Notes: generated by a model not told the origin, from the sequence alone. A DNA stretch of 32,580 nt from an uncultured bacterium (GCA_905235605.1 CAJOMF010000020.1:1-32580), one strand, 5' to 3'. Positions 23,880-32,219 are shown, counted from the first letter of the stretch. Made by a program: numbers and translations.

Positions 23880-26117
23880 ATGAAAAATTTAGCTGAAGGT
23901 CTTATAAAATTCCGAGGTCTCATAATCGCAATTTTTATTGTCGTGACTTTGATCATGGTGATCCCGCTGAAAGACAGCGAAGTCGATCCCGATGTCGAAA
24001 ACATGCTGCCGGATCATCTGAAAGTTCACCTCAAGGAGCTTGAGGAAAAGTTCGGCGGAATGGAGATCGTTTTTGTCGTTGTCGAGGATAAGGATGTGCT
24101 TCGTCCTGCGGTCCTGGAGCAGATAAATTCTATCGCGGCGGCGCTCAAAGAAGTCGCTGACATCGAAAAAGTGAACTCGATCCCGATGGTCGATGACGAT
24201 CCTTTTGCCGACGAAAAGCCGAAAGAGGGGACTCCCGAAGAGCTGGCTCAGCGTGAAGAGCTTCGCAATATGCTCAAAGGAAACGACATGGTCATGCGCA
24301 CTCTTATAAACGACGATTTTACTGCGGCAACAGTGCTTGTCAGGATGAAAAACAACGGAAAAGGTCTTGAAATCACTGAAAATATCCGTAAGGCAGTTGC
24401 GAAAGTCGAAGGTCCAGGCAAGGTCACTCTGGGCGGTCTTCCCGTAATAAAAGAGCACATTTCGGAAGACGTTCCGAAAGATATGATGGTTTTCATGCCG
24501 CTCGGACTTCTCATCATGCTGGGCATTCTTTTTATAAGTTTCAAGCAGCTCCGCGGCGTGATCCTGCCGTTTTCAGTCGTTATAATGTCGATAGTCGTTT
24601 CGATGGGGCTTGTTCCGCTTCTGGGCTGGAAAATGACGACTGTAACGATAATCCTGCCGGTCATCCTCATCGCGATAGCAAACGGCTACGGAATCCACAT
24701 AATCAGCCGTTATCAGCTTCACAACATGGAGGCTCAGGGCAGAAAAAGTGCGGCAGAACTTGCGAAAGAAGTGTATGCCGACATGTCGGTCCCGGTACTT
24801 CTCACCGGTGTTACTACGATCGCCGGAATGCTCTGCCTTATGACCCACACGGTCGTTCCCGCGGCTCAGCTCGGTATCCTTTCCTCGATCGGCATCTCTT
24901 TCGCCCTTGCGGCAAGTATTTTCTTTATTCCGGCAGTCCTTTCGATGATGAAAGTCCCTGTGCCTGTAATCAATAAGGAAAAACGTCCTGTGACTGAAAA
25001 ACTCCTTATAAATATTGCGGAATTTGTTTCGAAACATCCGAAAGCGCTTCTTGTTTCAAGCATAGTTTTAACTGCTGTCATGGCATTCGGGATCCCGTTG
25101 ATCGTAGTCGATTCGAATCTTGCAAGCTACTATCCGAAAGGTCATCCGGCGCAGGTGGCATCCCAGCTTATCAACGACAATTTCGGCGGCTCGCAGATAA
25201 TCAGCGTCAATGTCAAAGCAGACATAAAAGATCCGGCAGTGCTTAAAAAAATCGATGAAGTCGAGCAGACTATCAACAAAAACCCGAATGTCGGGAACAC
25301 TCTTTCGATAGCAAAACTCATAAAACTCGTGACGAAAGGTGCCTATCAGCCGGGTGAAAAAGGGTTCGGTGAAATTCCGGAAACAAAAAGCGCGGTCGAT
25401 TTTTTCCTCATGAAATACAATGAAATGGGAGATCCCGACGAACTTACGAAACTTGTGAACGCCGATTTTACCCAGGCGCAGATAATCGTGCAACTCAACA
25501 GTGAAAGCAGCGAAACGATAAAAAAAGTCGTCATCGATACGCAGAAACTGATCGAAAACGAGCCGATTTTCTCTGAAATAACCGGCTCAGGCGTCATGTT
25601 CAAAGACCTCATCGACAGTGTCATCGACGGGCAGATCATTTCTCTTCTCCTTTCCTTTATTTCAGTTTCTCTGCTTGTTATGATCCTTTTCAAATCAGTT
25701 GTCGCAGGCATAATCGCGGGCATTCCGCTCGGAGTTTCGCTTGTCTTAATGTTCGGAGTCATGGGATTTACAGGAGTCACGCTCGATATCGCGACGGCGC
25801 TTATTTCTTCGATCGTTATCGGAGTAGGTGTCGACTACACGATCCACTTTCTGTGGCGCTACAAAATCGAAATGCAGAAGCACGGCGACACGACTGAAGC
25901 AGTACGCCACACGTTGCAAACGACAGGGCGCGGGATCATTTTCAACGCGGTGAGCGTCATGGTCGGATTTGTGATCCTTATTTTGAGTTCATTCCTTCCG
26001 ATACGTTATTTCGGCGCGCTTATCGTTCTCAGCATCGCTGTCTGCCTTGTCGGTTCGATAGTTCTTCTTCCTTCGATCTGCATCATTTTCAGACCGAAAT
26101 TCCTGGAAAAAAAGTAA
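23880..26117 (+). CDS. RND-superfamily exporter (MMPL/HAE3 type)
   Basis: ATG 23880 follows CAGAGG by 5 nt; the TTG-initiated extension to 23862 runs through that site. The 745-residue protein has two similar halves. Each has one helix, a large extracytoplasmic loop and about five clustered helices. Half 1 shows GLLIMLGILFISFKQLRGV and ILIAIANGYGIHIISRYQLH. Half 2 shows SLLLSFISVSLLVMILFKSV and IVIGVGVDYTIHFLWRYK. This is the layout of the HAE3/MMPL branch, whose members move lipids, hopanoids or other hydrophobic compounds and often need no outer-membrane channel. The substrate is unknown. No membrane fusion protein or lipid enzyme gene is adjacent. Confidence 0.9.
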   Translation: MKNLAEGLIKFRGLIIAIFIVVTLIMVIPLKDSEVDPDVENMLPDHLKVHLKELEEKFGGMEIVFVVVEDKDVLRPAVLEQINSIAAALKEVADIEKVNSIPMVDDDPFADEKPKEGTPEELAQREELRNMLKGNDMVMRTLINDDFTAATVLVRMKNNGKGLEITENIRKAVAKVEGPGKVTLGGLPVIKEHISEDVPKDMMVFMPLGLLIMLGILFISFKQLRGVILPFSVVIMSIVVSMGLVPLLGWKMTTVTIILPVILIAIANGYGIHIISRYQLHNMEAQGRKSAAELAKEVYADMSVPVLLTGVTTIAGMLCLMTHTVVPAAQLGILSSIGISFALAASIFFIPAVLSMMKVPVPVINKEKRPVTEKLLINIAEFVSKHPKALLVSSIVLTAVMAFGIPLIVVDSNLASYYPKGHPAQVASQLINDNFGGSQIISVNVKADIKDPAVLKKIDEVEQTINKNPNVGNTLSIAKLIKLVTKGAYQPGEKGFGEIPETKSAVDFFLMKYNEMGDPDELTKLVNADFTQAQIIVQLNSESSETIKKVVIDTQKLIENEPIFSEITGSGVMFKDLIDSVIDGQIISLLLSFISVSLLVMILFKSVVAGIIAGIPLGVSLVLMFGVMGFTGVTLDIATALISSIVIGVGVDYTIHFLWRYKIEMQKHGDTTEAVRHTLQTTGRGIIFNAVSVMVGFVILILSSFLPIRYFGALIVLSIAVCLVGSIVLLPSICIIFRPKFLEKK

Positions 26118-26145
26118 ATTTTTCCCGATTTTAAGCCTGTCGTTT

Positions 26146-26173
26146 TTGCTTTTTTGATATTCATAAGTAATAT
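26146..26173 (+). promoter_or_regulatory. Promoter of tyrS
   Basis: TTGCTT at 26146-26151 and TAATAT at 26168-26173 are 16 nt apart. TCCCCG, T6-G and TTGGAGG follow before ATG 26203. Confidence 0.6.
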
Positions 26174-26202
26174 TCCCCGTTTTTTGATTTTTGGAGGAAA
26201 AA

Positions 26203-27480
26203 ATGTCTGTTTTCGACGAACTTAAAAGACGCGGTTTTATCGCGCAGGTAACTGACGAAGGTATCACTGAACACTTGAAAAATAACAAAGTCACGGTCTA
26301 TTGCGGTTTCGACCCGACGGCAAACAGCCTTCACATCGGAAACCTTGTTCCGATCATGGGCTTGGCACATTTTCAGAGATACGGGAACAAAGTTCTGGCA
26401 CTTGTCGGCGGCGCTACCGGCATGATAGGAGACCCGAGCGGAAGATCGACCGAAAGGAATCTGCAAACTATTGAAAAGGTTAGAGAAAATGTCGAAGCCA
26501 TCAAAAAGCAGATGGGAACTGTCCTTAAATTCGACGGCGAAAATCCGGCTGAGATCGTCAACAACTACGACTGGACGGCTAACATGTCGATCCTTGACTG
26601 GCTGCGCGAAGTAGGCAAATTTTTCACGATCAACTACATGCTGACAAAAGATTCTGTCAAAACGAGGATCGCTTCGGAAAACGGGATCTCCTTTACAGAG
26701 TTCAGCTACATGACTCTGCAGTCGCATGATTTCTACCATCTTTTCAAGGAGAAAAACTGCACTGTCCAGTTCGGTGGAAACGACCAGTGGGGCAACATCA
26801 CGGCTGGGCTTGAACTCATCAGAAGGATCAATCCCGATGATGCAGGCAAGGTTTTCGGCATGACTTTCCCGCTCATGACGACTTCGACCGGTGAAAAATT
26901 CGGCAAGAGTGCGGGCAACGCGGTATGGCTCGACGCCGAAAAAACTTCGCCTTACCAATACTACCAGTACTGGATCAACGTCACCGACGAAGACGTTGAA
27001 AAGATGCTGAAAATATTCACGTTTCTGGATGTCGACGAGATCGAAAAAGTCGTTGAAGAGCACAAAAAGGAGCCGCATTTGAGAAAAGCTCAGATCCTTC
27101 TGGCGACTGAAGCAACAAGAATCATGCACGGCGAAGAAGGTCTCAAAAGCGCCCAGGCTGCAAGTGCGGCACTTTTCGGCGGAGATCTCCACGGACTCAG
27201 TGAAAACGACCTTCTCAGCATTTTCAAGGACGTTCCGTCAACAGTCGTTCCGGAAAGCGAGCTCGTAGCTGGTGTAAACCTCACCGATCTTCTCGTTCTC
27301 ACCAAAATGCAGCCATCAAAAGGCAAGGCGAGAGCGATGATCGCGCAGGGCGGCTGCTACGTCAACAACGAAAAGGCTGACAACGCTGACATGTTGCTCA
27401 AAACTACAGACCTTCTTCACGGATCACTGCTTGTCATCCGCTGCGGAAAGAAGAACTATCACCTGATTAAGAAAGGGTAG
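26203..27480 (+). CDS. tyrS: Tyrosyl-tRNA synthetase
   Basis: ATG 26203 has GGAGG upstream; the in-frame codon at 26191 is part of that site. The 425-residue class I synthetase charges tRNA-Tyr. It has YCGFDPTANSLHIGNLVP with the HIGH-like HIGN at 44-47, GGATGMIGDPSGRSTER, and the tyrosine-site block QFGGNDQWGNITAG. KFGKS at 232-236 replaces KMSKS. A C-terminal S4 RNA-binding domain (PSKGKARAMIAQGGCYVNN) completes the protein. Everything is present and of typical length (TyrRS type I). No T-box or other tRNA-sensing leader is visible in the short upstream region. Confidence 0.97.
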   Translation: MSVFDELKRRGFIAQVTDEGITEHLKNNKVTVYCGFDPTANSLHIGNLVPIMGLAHFQRYGNKVLALVGGATGMIGDPSGRSTERNLQTIEKVRENVEAIKKQMGTVLKFDGENPAEIVNNYDWTANMSILDWLREVGKFFTINYMLTKDSVKTRIASENGISFTEFSYMTLQSHDFYHLFKEKNCTVQFGGNDQWGNITAGLELIRRINPDDAGKVFGMTFPLMTTSTGEKFGKSAGNAVWLDAEKTSPYQYYQYWINVTDEDVEKMLKIFTFLDVDEIEKVVEEHKKEPHLRKAQILLATEATRIMHGEEGLKSAQAASAALFGGDLHGLSENDLLSIFKDVPSTVVPESELVAGVNLTDLLVLTKMQPSKGKARAMIAQGGCYVNNEKADNADMLLKTTDLLHGSLLVIRCGKKNYHLIKKG

Positions 27481-27495
27481 TGGTAAGGAGGAAAA

Positions 27496-28245
27496 ATGAA
27501 CGATTTCGCAAAATTCAAAAAAATCGACGCACACTCTCATATCGGCTTTTTCGGAAGCCCGTTCAATGTCAATTTCGATGCCGACATGCTGGAAAAGCAG
27601 ATGTCGGACTACAATATCGAAAAAACGATCCTTTGCCCTGCGGCGTGCACGCTGAATGAAGAGCTCAACGATGCTTTTAAAAAGATGCCCGATAAAATAA
27701 TCCCGCTCTGCTGGGTAAACGCAAATTTCGGTAAGGATGCTTACGACATGCTTGAGCACTATCTGCGCGACGAAAAGTTCGCAGGAGTCAAGATGCAGCC
27801 GCTTTTTGACGCTTTCACAGCCGATTCGCCTATGGTCGATCCGATCATGGAGATCTCGAAAAAATACGATAAACCCGTCTTTATCCACTGCGGTCATCCG
27901 CCTTTCTCGCTTCCGTGGCAGATCGGTCTTCTGGCAGAGCGCCATCCGCAGGTCCAGGTCGTAATGATCCACATGGGGCACGGTCACGGAGTCTATATCG
28001 ACGGCAGTATCACGATGGCGAAAAAGTTCGACAACCTCATGCTTGAATGTTCCGGAATGCCGATGGGCTGCCAGATCAAAAATGCCTATGAAACAGTCGG
28101 CAGCGAGCGCGTGATGTTCGGAATCGATTCGCCGTTCCACCATCCGACAGTCGAGATCCAGCGCGTCCTTTCGTGCGGTCTCAGCGATTCCCAGCTTGAA
28201 GACGTTTTCTACAACAATGCCGCGAAATTTATGGGGATCAAGTAA
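27496..28245 (+). CDS. TIM-barrel amidohydrolase (Amidohydro_2 family)
   Basis: ATG 27496 follows GGAGG at 27487-27491 and lies 15 nt after tyrS, so the two are co-transcribed. The 249-residue protein shows the metal-site pattern of the amidohydrolase-2 group: KIDAHSHIG near residue 12, PVFIHCGHPPF near 130, VVMIHMGHGHG near 155 and FGIDSPFHH near 208. Members are hydrolases or decarboxylases acting on C-N, C-O or C-C bonds, using one metal held by His and Asp. The substrate is not evident, and the link with tyrS is likely only positional. Confidence 0.82.
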   Translation: MNDFAKFKKIDAHSHIGFFGSPFNVNFDADMLEKQMSDYNIEKTILCPAACTLNEELNDAFKKMPDKIIPLCWVNANFGKDAYDMLEHYLRDEKFAGVKMQPLFDAFTADSPMVDPIMEISKKYDKPVFIHCGHPPFSLPWQIGLLAERHPQVQVVMIHMGHGHGVYIDGSITMAKKFDNLMLECSGMPMGCQIKNAYETVGSERVMFGIDSPFHHPTVEIQRVLSCGLSDSQLEDVFYNNAAKFMGIK

Positions 28246-28325
28246 ATCTGTCGGCAGGAATTGAATATTGCAAATTGCGACTTCTGATTCTATTTTTTAC
28301 AAATAGATGATAAATATTTTCAAAT

Positions 28326-28348
28326 AAATATCAATTAGAAATATCAAT
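28326..28348 (+). repeat. Two direct copies of AAATATCAAT upstream of the toxin-antitoxin promoter
   Basis: AAATATCAAT occurs at 28326-28335 and 28339-28348, a 13-nt period, in an A/T-rich stretch just upstream of the -35 box at 28374. The copies could be regulator binding sites or just A/T-rich sequence; the exact 10-base match favours a binding site. Confidence 0.4.
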
Positions 28349-28373
28349 ATTTAGCTGAAAAATTAAAAATAAT

Positions 28374-28401
28374 TTGACTTTTCTGATGTTATTCTTAGAA
28401 T
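28374..28401 (+). promoter_or_regulatory. Upstream promoter of the Phd/PIN toxin-antitoxin operon
   Basis: TTGACT at 28374-28379 and TAGAAT at 28396-28401 are 16 nt apart, followed by ATTCCTTG, T6-GG, T7 and a GGAGG at 28432-28436 that faces a TTG (28442). Confidence 0.7.
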
Positions 28402-28441
28402 ATTCCTTGTTTTTTGGATTGTTTTTTTATCGGAGGCTGCA

Positions 28442-28470
28442 TTGACAAATACTTTTTTAGATACTAAAAT
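28442..28470 (+). promoter_or_regulatory. Second, downstream promoter of the Phd/PIN operon
   Basis: TTGACA at 28442-28447 and TAAAAT at 28465-28470 are 17 nt apart, an almost perfect pair placed just ahead of the antitoxin. AGATAC at 28459-28464 and GTATCT at 28485-28490 form an inverted repeat flanking the expected start point, a candidate site for autoregulation by the antitoxin. Confidence 0.6.
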
Positions 28471-28504
28471 AAATACTGAAAAACGTATCTTTTTGGAGGC
28501 TAAA

Positions 28505-28831
28505 ATGATCGCGTTAAGAGCAGTCGATGTGAAAACTAATTTTAAAGATGTCTGTGCCAAGGCTTTTGACGGTGAAGTTATTCTTATTTCCCGCCCGAAA
28601 AATCAGAATGTAGTCCTGCTTTCTGAAGCTGAATACAACGAACTCAGCAAATCCGCATACCTTGCAAAAACGGTCTCAAAAACTCTTAAAGAACTTCGCG
28701 CCATGGAGTACATGTCTAAAGAAGAAACGATGGATTTGTTTGAAAAATTCAAGGGAAGTTTGCAGGTTCCCGCCGGTTTTGATGCCAGAAAAGAATTCCT
28801 CGAATATCTCGATGAGAGGTATGGAGTATGA
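28505..28831 (+). CDS. Phd/YefM-type antitoxin
   Basis: ATG 28505 has GGAGG 5 nt upstream and gives 108 residues starting MIALRAVDVKTNFKDVCAKAF. A TTG at 28442 also has a GGAGG, but it lies in a promoter -35 box and its extra 21 residues look unrelated to the family. The N-terminal half has the Phd/YefM pattern, with VKTNF (in place of the usual AR..F), EVILISRPKNQNVVLLSEAEYNEL, and then a helix. The C-terminal half, from about residue 60, would wrap and neutralise the toxin. Phd-type proteins bind operators as dimers and repress their own operon. The stop overlaps the PIN gene as ATGA, the usual toxin-antitoxin coupling. Confidence 0.85.
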   Translation: MIALRAVDVKTNFKDVCAKAFDGEVILISRPKNQNVVLLSEAEYNELSKSAYLAKTVSKTLKELRAMEYMSKEETMDLFEKFKGSLQVPAGFDARKEFLEYLDERYGV

Positions 28832-29247
28832 AAAACCTCTTTTTTGACACGAATATTCTTCTCAATTACCTGATTCCCGCAAATCCATTTCACGAGAAAG
28901 CCTCCTTGCTCGTGAAAGAGTGGCTTCTTGGAAATTTGCATGGCTTTATTTCGGCACATTCTCTGACAGATATTTTTTACATAACGAGAAAATTTTTTTC
29001 TGTTGAAGATAGGAGAGACTTCCTGCTTCTTATTGTTTCCAACTTCCAAGTAATCGCGGAAGAACAGGACGATTTTCTGGCAGTGTTGAATGATCCGGCT
29101 TTCTTTGATCTCGAAGACGGCCTGCAGATGAAATGCGCTGAAAATGCTGCTCTCGATTATATCGTCACAGAAAATCTTAAGGATTTCAAAAACTCGAAAG
29201 TTCCGGCAGTCAGTATCGACGAAACTCTGAAAAAATTATCGCACTAA
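28828..29247 (+). CDS. PIN-domain toxin (VapC-like ribonuclease)
   Basis: This 139-residue protein begins KNLFFDTNILLNYL with the first acidic residue, Asp7. It continues with SLTDIFY (Asp48), FFDLEDGLQMKCA (Asp94/Asp97) and LDYIVTENLKDF (Asp110, Glu115). That is the PIN order of acidic residues that bind Mg2+ or Mn2+ for RNA cleavage. PIN toxins in this size class cut tRNA or rRNA and halt growth when the antitoxin is lost. It overlaps the antitoxin by 4 nt. The acidic set looks complete, so it is probably active. Confidence 0.87.
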   Translation: MKNLFFDTNILLNYLIPANPFHEKASLLVKEWLLGNLHGFISAHSLTDIFYITRKFFSVEDRRDFLLLIVSNFQVIAEEQDDFLAVLNDPAFFDLEDGLQMKCAENAALDYIVTENLKDFKNSKVPAVSIDETLKKLSH

Positions 29248-29251
29248 TTTA

Positions 29252-29280
29252 TTGATAAATACGAAAAAAAGAGTGATAAA
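29252..29280 (+). promoter_or_regulatory. Weak candidate promoter of thiG
   Basis: TTGATA at 29252-29257 and GATAAA at 29275-29280 are 17 nt apart, followed by GCGCCGCTGCG and TAGGAGG before ATG 29326. The -10 is poor. No thiamine riboswitch core is visible in this leader. Confidence 0.35.
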
Positions 29281-29325
29281 GCGCCGCTGCGTGTTATCGC
29301 AGGATTTTGATCGTTAGGAGGAAAG

Positions 29326-30099
29326 ATGGATAAAAGTGACAAGCTCGTTATCGCGGGGCACGAATTTTCGTCCCGTTTCATTCTCGGTTCGGGAAAATAT
29401 TCGATGAAACTTATCGAAGCGGCGGTGAAGTATGCCGGTGCCGAGATCATAACTCTGGCGGTGCGCCGCGCCAATTCCAAGGAGCACGAAAGTATTCTGG
29501 ACTATATTCCGAAAGGAGTTACGCTGCTTCCCAACACCTCTGGAGCGAGAAATGCCGAAGAAGCTGTCAGGATCGCGAGACTTGCCAGAGAGCTCGGCTG
29601 CGGTGACTTCGTGAAAATCGAGATCATGCGCGACACGAAATATCTCCTTCCGGACAATGCTGAAACGGTGAAAGCGACCGAGATCCTTGCAAAAGAGGGT
29701 TTTGTCGTCATGCCTTACATGTATCCAGACCTCAACACGGCGCGAGATCTCGTCAATGCCGGTGCAGCTTCGGTCATGCCGCTCGCGTCTCCGATCGGCT
29801 CGAACAAAGGCCTGTCAACGCGCGATTTCATACAGATACTGATCGACGAAATCGACCTTCCGATAATCGTCGATGCCGGAATAGGCCGCCCCTCGCAGGC
29901 ATGCGAAGCAATGGAAATGGGGGCTGCGGCGATAATGTCAAATACCGCTTTAGCTACTGCCGGAGACCTTCCGAAGATGGCTGACGCTTTCAGACAGGCG
30001 ATAGAAGCGGGCAGAAAGGCTTATCTTTCAGGGCTCGGACGAGTCCTTTCGCGCGGCGGCGCACCCTCGGACACTCTTATCGGATTTCTGCACGATTAG
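29326..30099 (+). CDS. thiG: Thiazole synthase
   Basis: This 257-residue TIM-barrel enzyme makes the thiazole phosphate part of thiamine from deoxyxylulose phosphate, dehydroglycine and ThiS thiocarboxylate. Signatures are FILGSGKYS near residue 18, [31 protein letters not shown], and the Schiff-base Lys97 in [10 protein letters not shown]. Further on are [55 protein letters not shown] and the C-terminal [14 protein letters not shown]. It is complete. Unusually, thiS, thiF and thiH are not next to it, and it sits between a toxin-antitoxin pair and an accessory ATPase. TAGGAGG precedes the ATG. Confidence 0.95.
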   Translation: MDKSDKLVIAGHEFSSRFILGSGKYSMKLIEAAVKYAGAEIITLAVRRANSKEHESILDYIPKGVTLLPNTSGARNAEEAVRIARLARELGCGDFVKIEIMRDTKYLLPDNAETVKATEILAKEGFVVMPYMYPDLNTARDLVNAGAASVMPLASPIGSNKGLSTRDFIQILIDEIDLPIIVDAGIGRPSQACEAMEMGAAAIMSNTALATAGDLPKMADAFRQAIEAGRKAYLSGLGRVLSRGGAPSDTLIGFLHD

Positions 30100-30102
30100 A
30101 AG

Positions 30103-30168
30103 TTTGTCGGGTTATACTCCGATAAACTTGACAAAAATTTGAACTTTATCGGGTTGTAATCCGATAAA
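30103..30168 (+). repeat. Two palindromes in a 42-nt tandem repeat, candidate operators
   Basis: Copy 1 has TTTGTCGG (30103-30110), 8 nt, then CCGATAAA (30119-30126). Copy 2 has TTTATCGG (30145-30152), 8 nt, then CCGATAAA (30161-30168), a perfect 8-bp inverted repeat. The copies are exactly 42 nt apart (about four helical turns), and both are followed by AAAC, then TTGAC(A/G)AAAAT. They lie between thiG and the ATPase gene, just upstream of its promoter. Confidence 0.75.
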
Positions 30169-30171
30169 CTC

Positions 30172-30199
30172 TTGACGAAAATCTTTAATTTGTTAAAAA
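30172..30199 (+). promoter_or_regulatory. Promoter of the AAA/DUF4143 ATPase gene
   Basis: TTGACG at 30172-30177 and TAAAAA at 30194-30199 are 16 nt apart, directly downstream of the second palindrome. GCAGGAGG precedes ATG 30221. Confidence 0.5.
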
Positions 30200-30220
30200 T
30201 ACACTCGCAGGAGGTGGTTC

Positions 30221-31426
30221 ATGATTTACAGAAAAAAGTATATGGAAAAAATTCTTCCGTTTGTAGATACACCGTTTGTGAAGATTTTTACAGGTATCAG
30301 GCGGTGCGGCAAATCGACTATCATGCAGATGCTGCGTGAAGCTTTGACCGGGCGCGGAATAAAGGAAGAGCAGATTCTTTTTTACAGGCTCGATTCTCTT
30401 GAATACGAGAATATGACCCATCTTTCGCTTTTTGAAGAAATAAAGAAACACCTTTGCAAAAACAGGAAAACTTATATTTTTCTTGATGAGATCCAGGAAA
30501 TAGACTCGTGGGAGAAAACGGTTAATTCACTCATGAGCGGTTACGACACCGATATTTATGTGACAGGCTCGAATTCAAGGATGATGTCAAGCGAAATTTC
30601 GACTTATCTTACCGGAAGATATGTTTCTTTCCGCATTTTTCCGCTTACTTTTTCCGAATATTTCGATTTCCGCGAAACATACACTGAAAAGGGAACTGTG
30701 AAGGATGAATTCGCCCGTTTCATGCGCTTCGGCGGCTTTCCGGCGGTACATCTCCGCGATTATTCAGAGGACGAGGCTTACACGATAGTCCGCGATATTT
30801 ACAATTCCACGATTTTTACTGACATCGTGAAAAGAAACGATATCAGAAAAGTCGATCAGCTTGAAAGAGTCGTGAAATACGCTTTTGATAACGCCGGAAG
30901 ACCTTTTTCTGCCCTCACACTCTCGAAATATATGAAAAAACAGATGAGAGCGATGGATCCCGAAACGGTTTACGCCTATCTCGACAAACTTGAAAGAGCC
31001 TACATTCTGCACAGGTGTTCGCGTTACGACATAAAAGGGAAGGAGTTCCTTAAAACTCAGGAAAAATTTTATCTCGCCGACACTTCGCTGCGTTATGCCG
31101 TGCTCGGATATGATCCGGATTCAGTTTCTGCAATGCTCGAGAACATCATATATATCGAGCTTTTGTCACGCGGATACTCGGTTTATGTCGGAAAAATGGA
31201 TACTTTTGAGATCGATTTTGTTGCAATAAAACAAAACCAAAAAATCTACATTCAGGTATGCCGCGGGATAAACAGCACGAAAACTGAGGTGAGAGAATAC
31301 GAAAATCTTCGGAAAATCAAAGACAACTATCCGAAATACGTCGTTCGTCTTGACGATTTTGCCGCCGGAAATACCGACGGGATCACCACAATGCACATTG
31401 CCGATTTTCTGCTTAGCGGAATTTGA
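30221..31426 (+). CDS. AAA-type ATPase with C-terminal DUF4143 domain
   Basis: The 401-residue protein has an N-terminal P-loop domain (AAA_14 type). Its Walker A is GIRRCGKST at 25-33, its Walker B is TYIFLDEIQE with Asp89-Glu90, and it has the sensor segment VTGSNSRMMSSE. GRYVSFRIFPLTFSEYF follows, as is usual for the group. The second half is DUF4143, with FMRFGGFPAV, a winged-helix-like region and a C-terminal segment EIDFVAIKQNQKIYIQV. That segment resembles a PD-(D/E)XK nuclease core (Glu, Asp, Gln/Val). Members are widespread and highly variable in number. Their function is unproven, although defence or mobile-element roles have been proposed. The gene is preceded by paired palindromes, unlike any neighbour. 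Confidence 0.88.
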   Translation: MIYRKKYMEKILPFVDTPFVKIFTGIRRCGKSTIMQMLREALTGRGIKEEQILFYRLDSLEYENMTHLSLFEEIKKHLCKNRKTYIFLDEIQEIDSWEKTVNSLMSGYDTDIYVTGSNSRMMSSEISTYLTGRYVSFRIFPLTFSEYFDFRETYTEKGTVKDEFARFMRFGGFPAVHLRDYSEDEAYTIVRDIYNSTIFTDIVKRNDIRKVDQLERVVKYAFDNAGRPFSALTLSKYMKKQMRAMDPETVYAYLDKLERAYILHRCSRYDIKGKEFLKTQEKFYLADTSLRYAVLGYDPDSVSAMLENIIYIELLSRGYSVYVGKMDTFEIDFVAIKQNQKIYIQVCRGINSTKTEVREYENLRKIKDNYPKYVVRLDDFAAGNTDGITTMHIADFLLSGI

Positions 31427-31471
31427 TCAGATATTTACACAAAAACACATGGATTTTTCCAAAAAACTGAG

Positions 31472-31477
31472 TATAAT
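31472..31477 (+). promoter_or_regulatory. -10 element of the DUF3791/DUF3990 operon
   Basis: TATAAT at 31472-31477 is followed by GCGGCAG, TTTGTG and TGGAGG. The -35 region (around 31450) is poor, so the promoter may need an activator or be weak. Confidence 0.5.
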
Positions 31478-31503
31478 GCGGCAGTTTGTGTGGAGGCTTC
31501 GAG

Positions 31504-31719
31504 ATGAGTGACAAACAGATAGAATATTCGGTTTTTTGCATTGAAAATGTTGCTGAACGGCTTGGAAAAACCGGTGCGGAAGTTTTTAATATACTGAATG
31601 AAAGCGGACTTTTGAACTCTTATATCGTTCCTTCTTATGAAGCTCTGCACACGCAAAGCAAGCAATATATCGTTGATGAAATAATTTCAGTCCTGAAAGA
31701 AAGGAACCTTGTCGCATGA
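31504..31719 (+). CDS. DUF3791-type small protein, putative antitoxin
   Basis: ATG 31504 follows TGGAGG at 31491-31496. The 71-residue product (SDKQIEYSVFCIENVAERLG, then FNILNESGLLNSYI and YEALHTQSKQYIVDEII) fits DUF3791, a small helical family usually found next to DUF3990 genes. Such pairs have been predicted to be toxin-antitoxin systems, with this protein as the likely antitoxin. It overlaps the DUF3990 gene by 4 nt (ATGA), consistent with coupled, antitoxin-first translation. The antitoxin role is inferred from family context, not from a visible catalytic site. Confidence 0.75.
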   Translation: MSDKQIEYSVFCIENVAERLGKTGAEVFNILNESGLLNSYIVPSYEALHTQSKQYIVDEIISVLKERNLVA

Positions 31720-32219
31720 AAGTTTATCACGGCTCAACAGTGATTGTGGAAAGTCCGCTTGTTTCTATAGGACGCGACAATCTTGATTTCGGAAAAGGTT
31801 TCTATACGACTGATTTGAAGGAACAGGCCGAAGCATGGATTAAGCGGTTTCTCGCATTGGGAAAGCGTGCTTTCATAAGCGTTTACTCGTTTGACAACAC
31901 GGATCTCGATAAAAAATGCCGTTACAGAAAATTCAGTGAATACAACGAAGAGTGGCTCGACTTTGTTCTCAGCAACCGTGCAGGCGGAAAAGAATTTTTG
32001 AATTACGACATAATTGAGGGCGGAATCGCTAATGACAAAGTATTCAACACCGTTGAGCTTTATTTTTCGAATCTAATAAGTAAAAAAACGGCATTAAAAC
32101 GTCTGAGGTATGAAAAACCGAACAATCAGATTTGTTTCGTAACCCAGAATATTTTGAACGAAGTTCTGCATTTTGAAACTTTCTATGAAGTTTTCGGAGC
32201 AAAAAATGACTGCCGATAA
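31716..32219 (+). CDS. DUF3990 protein, putative ADP-ribosyltransferase-like toxin
   Basis: The 167-residue product has the DUF3990 pattern. The N-terminal VYHGS (His5) is followed by NLDFGKGFYTT at 22-32 with Tyr30, then QAEAWIKRF, and NYDIIEGGIANDKVF at 96-110 with Glu101. The His, Tyr and acidic-residue order recalls the H-Y-E class of ADP-ribosyltransferase folds, so it may modify a cellular target with NAD+. That catalytic reading is my inference. Gene order (DUF3791 before, a second small helical protein overlapping after) supports a toxin with one or two neutralising partners. Its start overlaps the previous stop as ATGA. Confidence 0.75.
   Translation: MKVYHGSTVIVESPLVSIGRDNLDFGKGFYTTDLKEQAEAWIKRFLALGKRAFISVYSFDNTDLDKKCRYRKFSEYNEEWLDFVLSNRAGGKEFLNYDIIEGGIANDKVFNTVELYFSNLISKKTALKRLRYEKPNNQICFVTQNILNEVLHFETFYEVFGAKNDCR

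Noticed and set aside
26161-27192. Minus-strand ORF of 343 codons opposite tyrS
   Set aside because: It mirrors the biased codons of tyrS and shows no domain or start signal; tyrS has every synthetase motif.
27424-28143. Minus-strand ORF of 239 codons opposite the amidohydrolase
   Set aside because: The plus-strand protein has the metal-site motifs and a GGAGG; the antisense frame has neither.
29248-29325. Thiamine (TPP) riboswitch before thiG
   Set aside because: The leader is under 80 nt and lacks the conserved CTGAGA-type core.
30100-30220. CRISPR array
   Set aside because: There are only two imperfect palindromic units and the intervening sequence is itself partly repeated, so there are no unique spacers.
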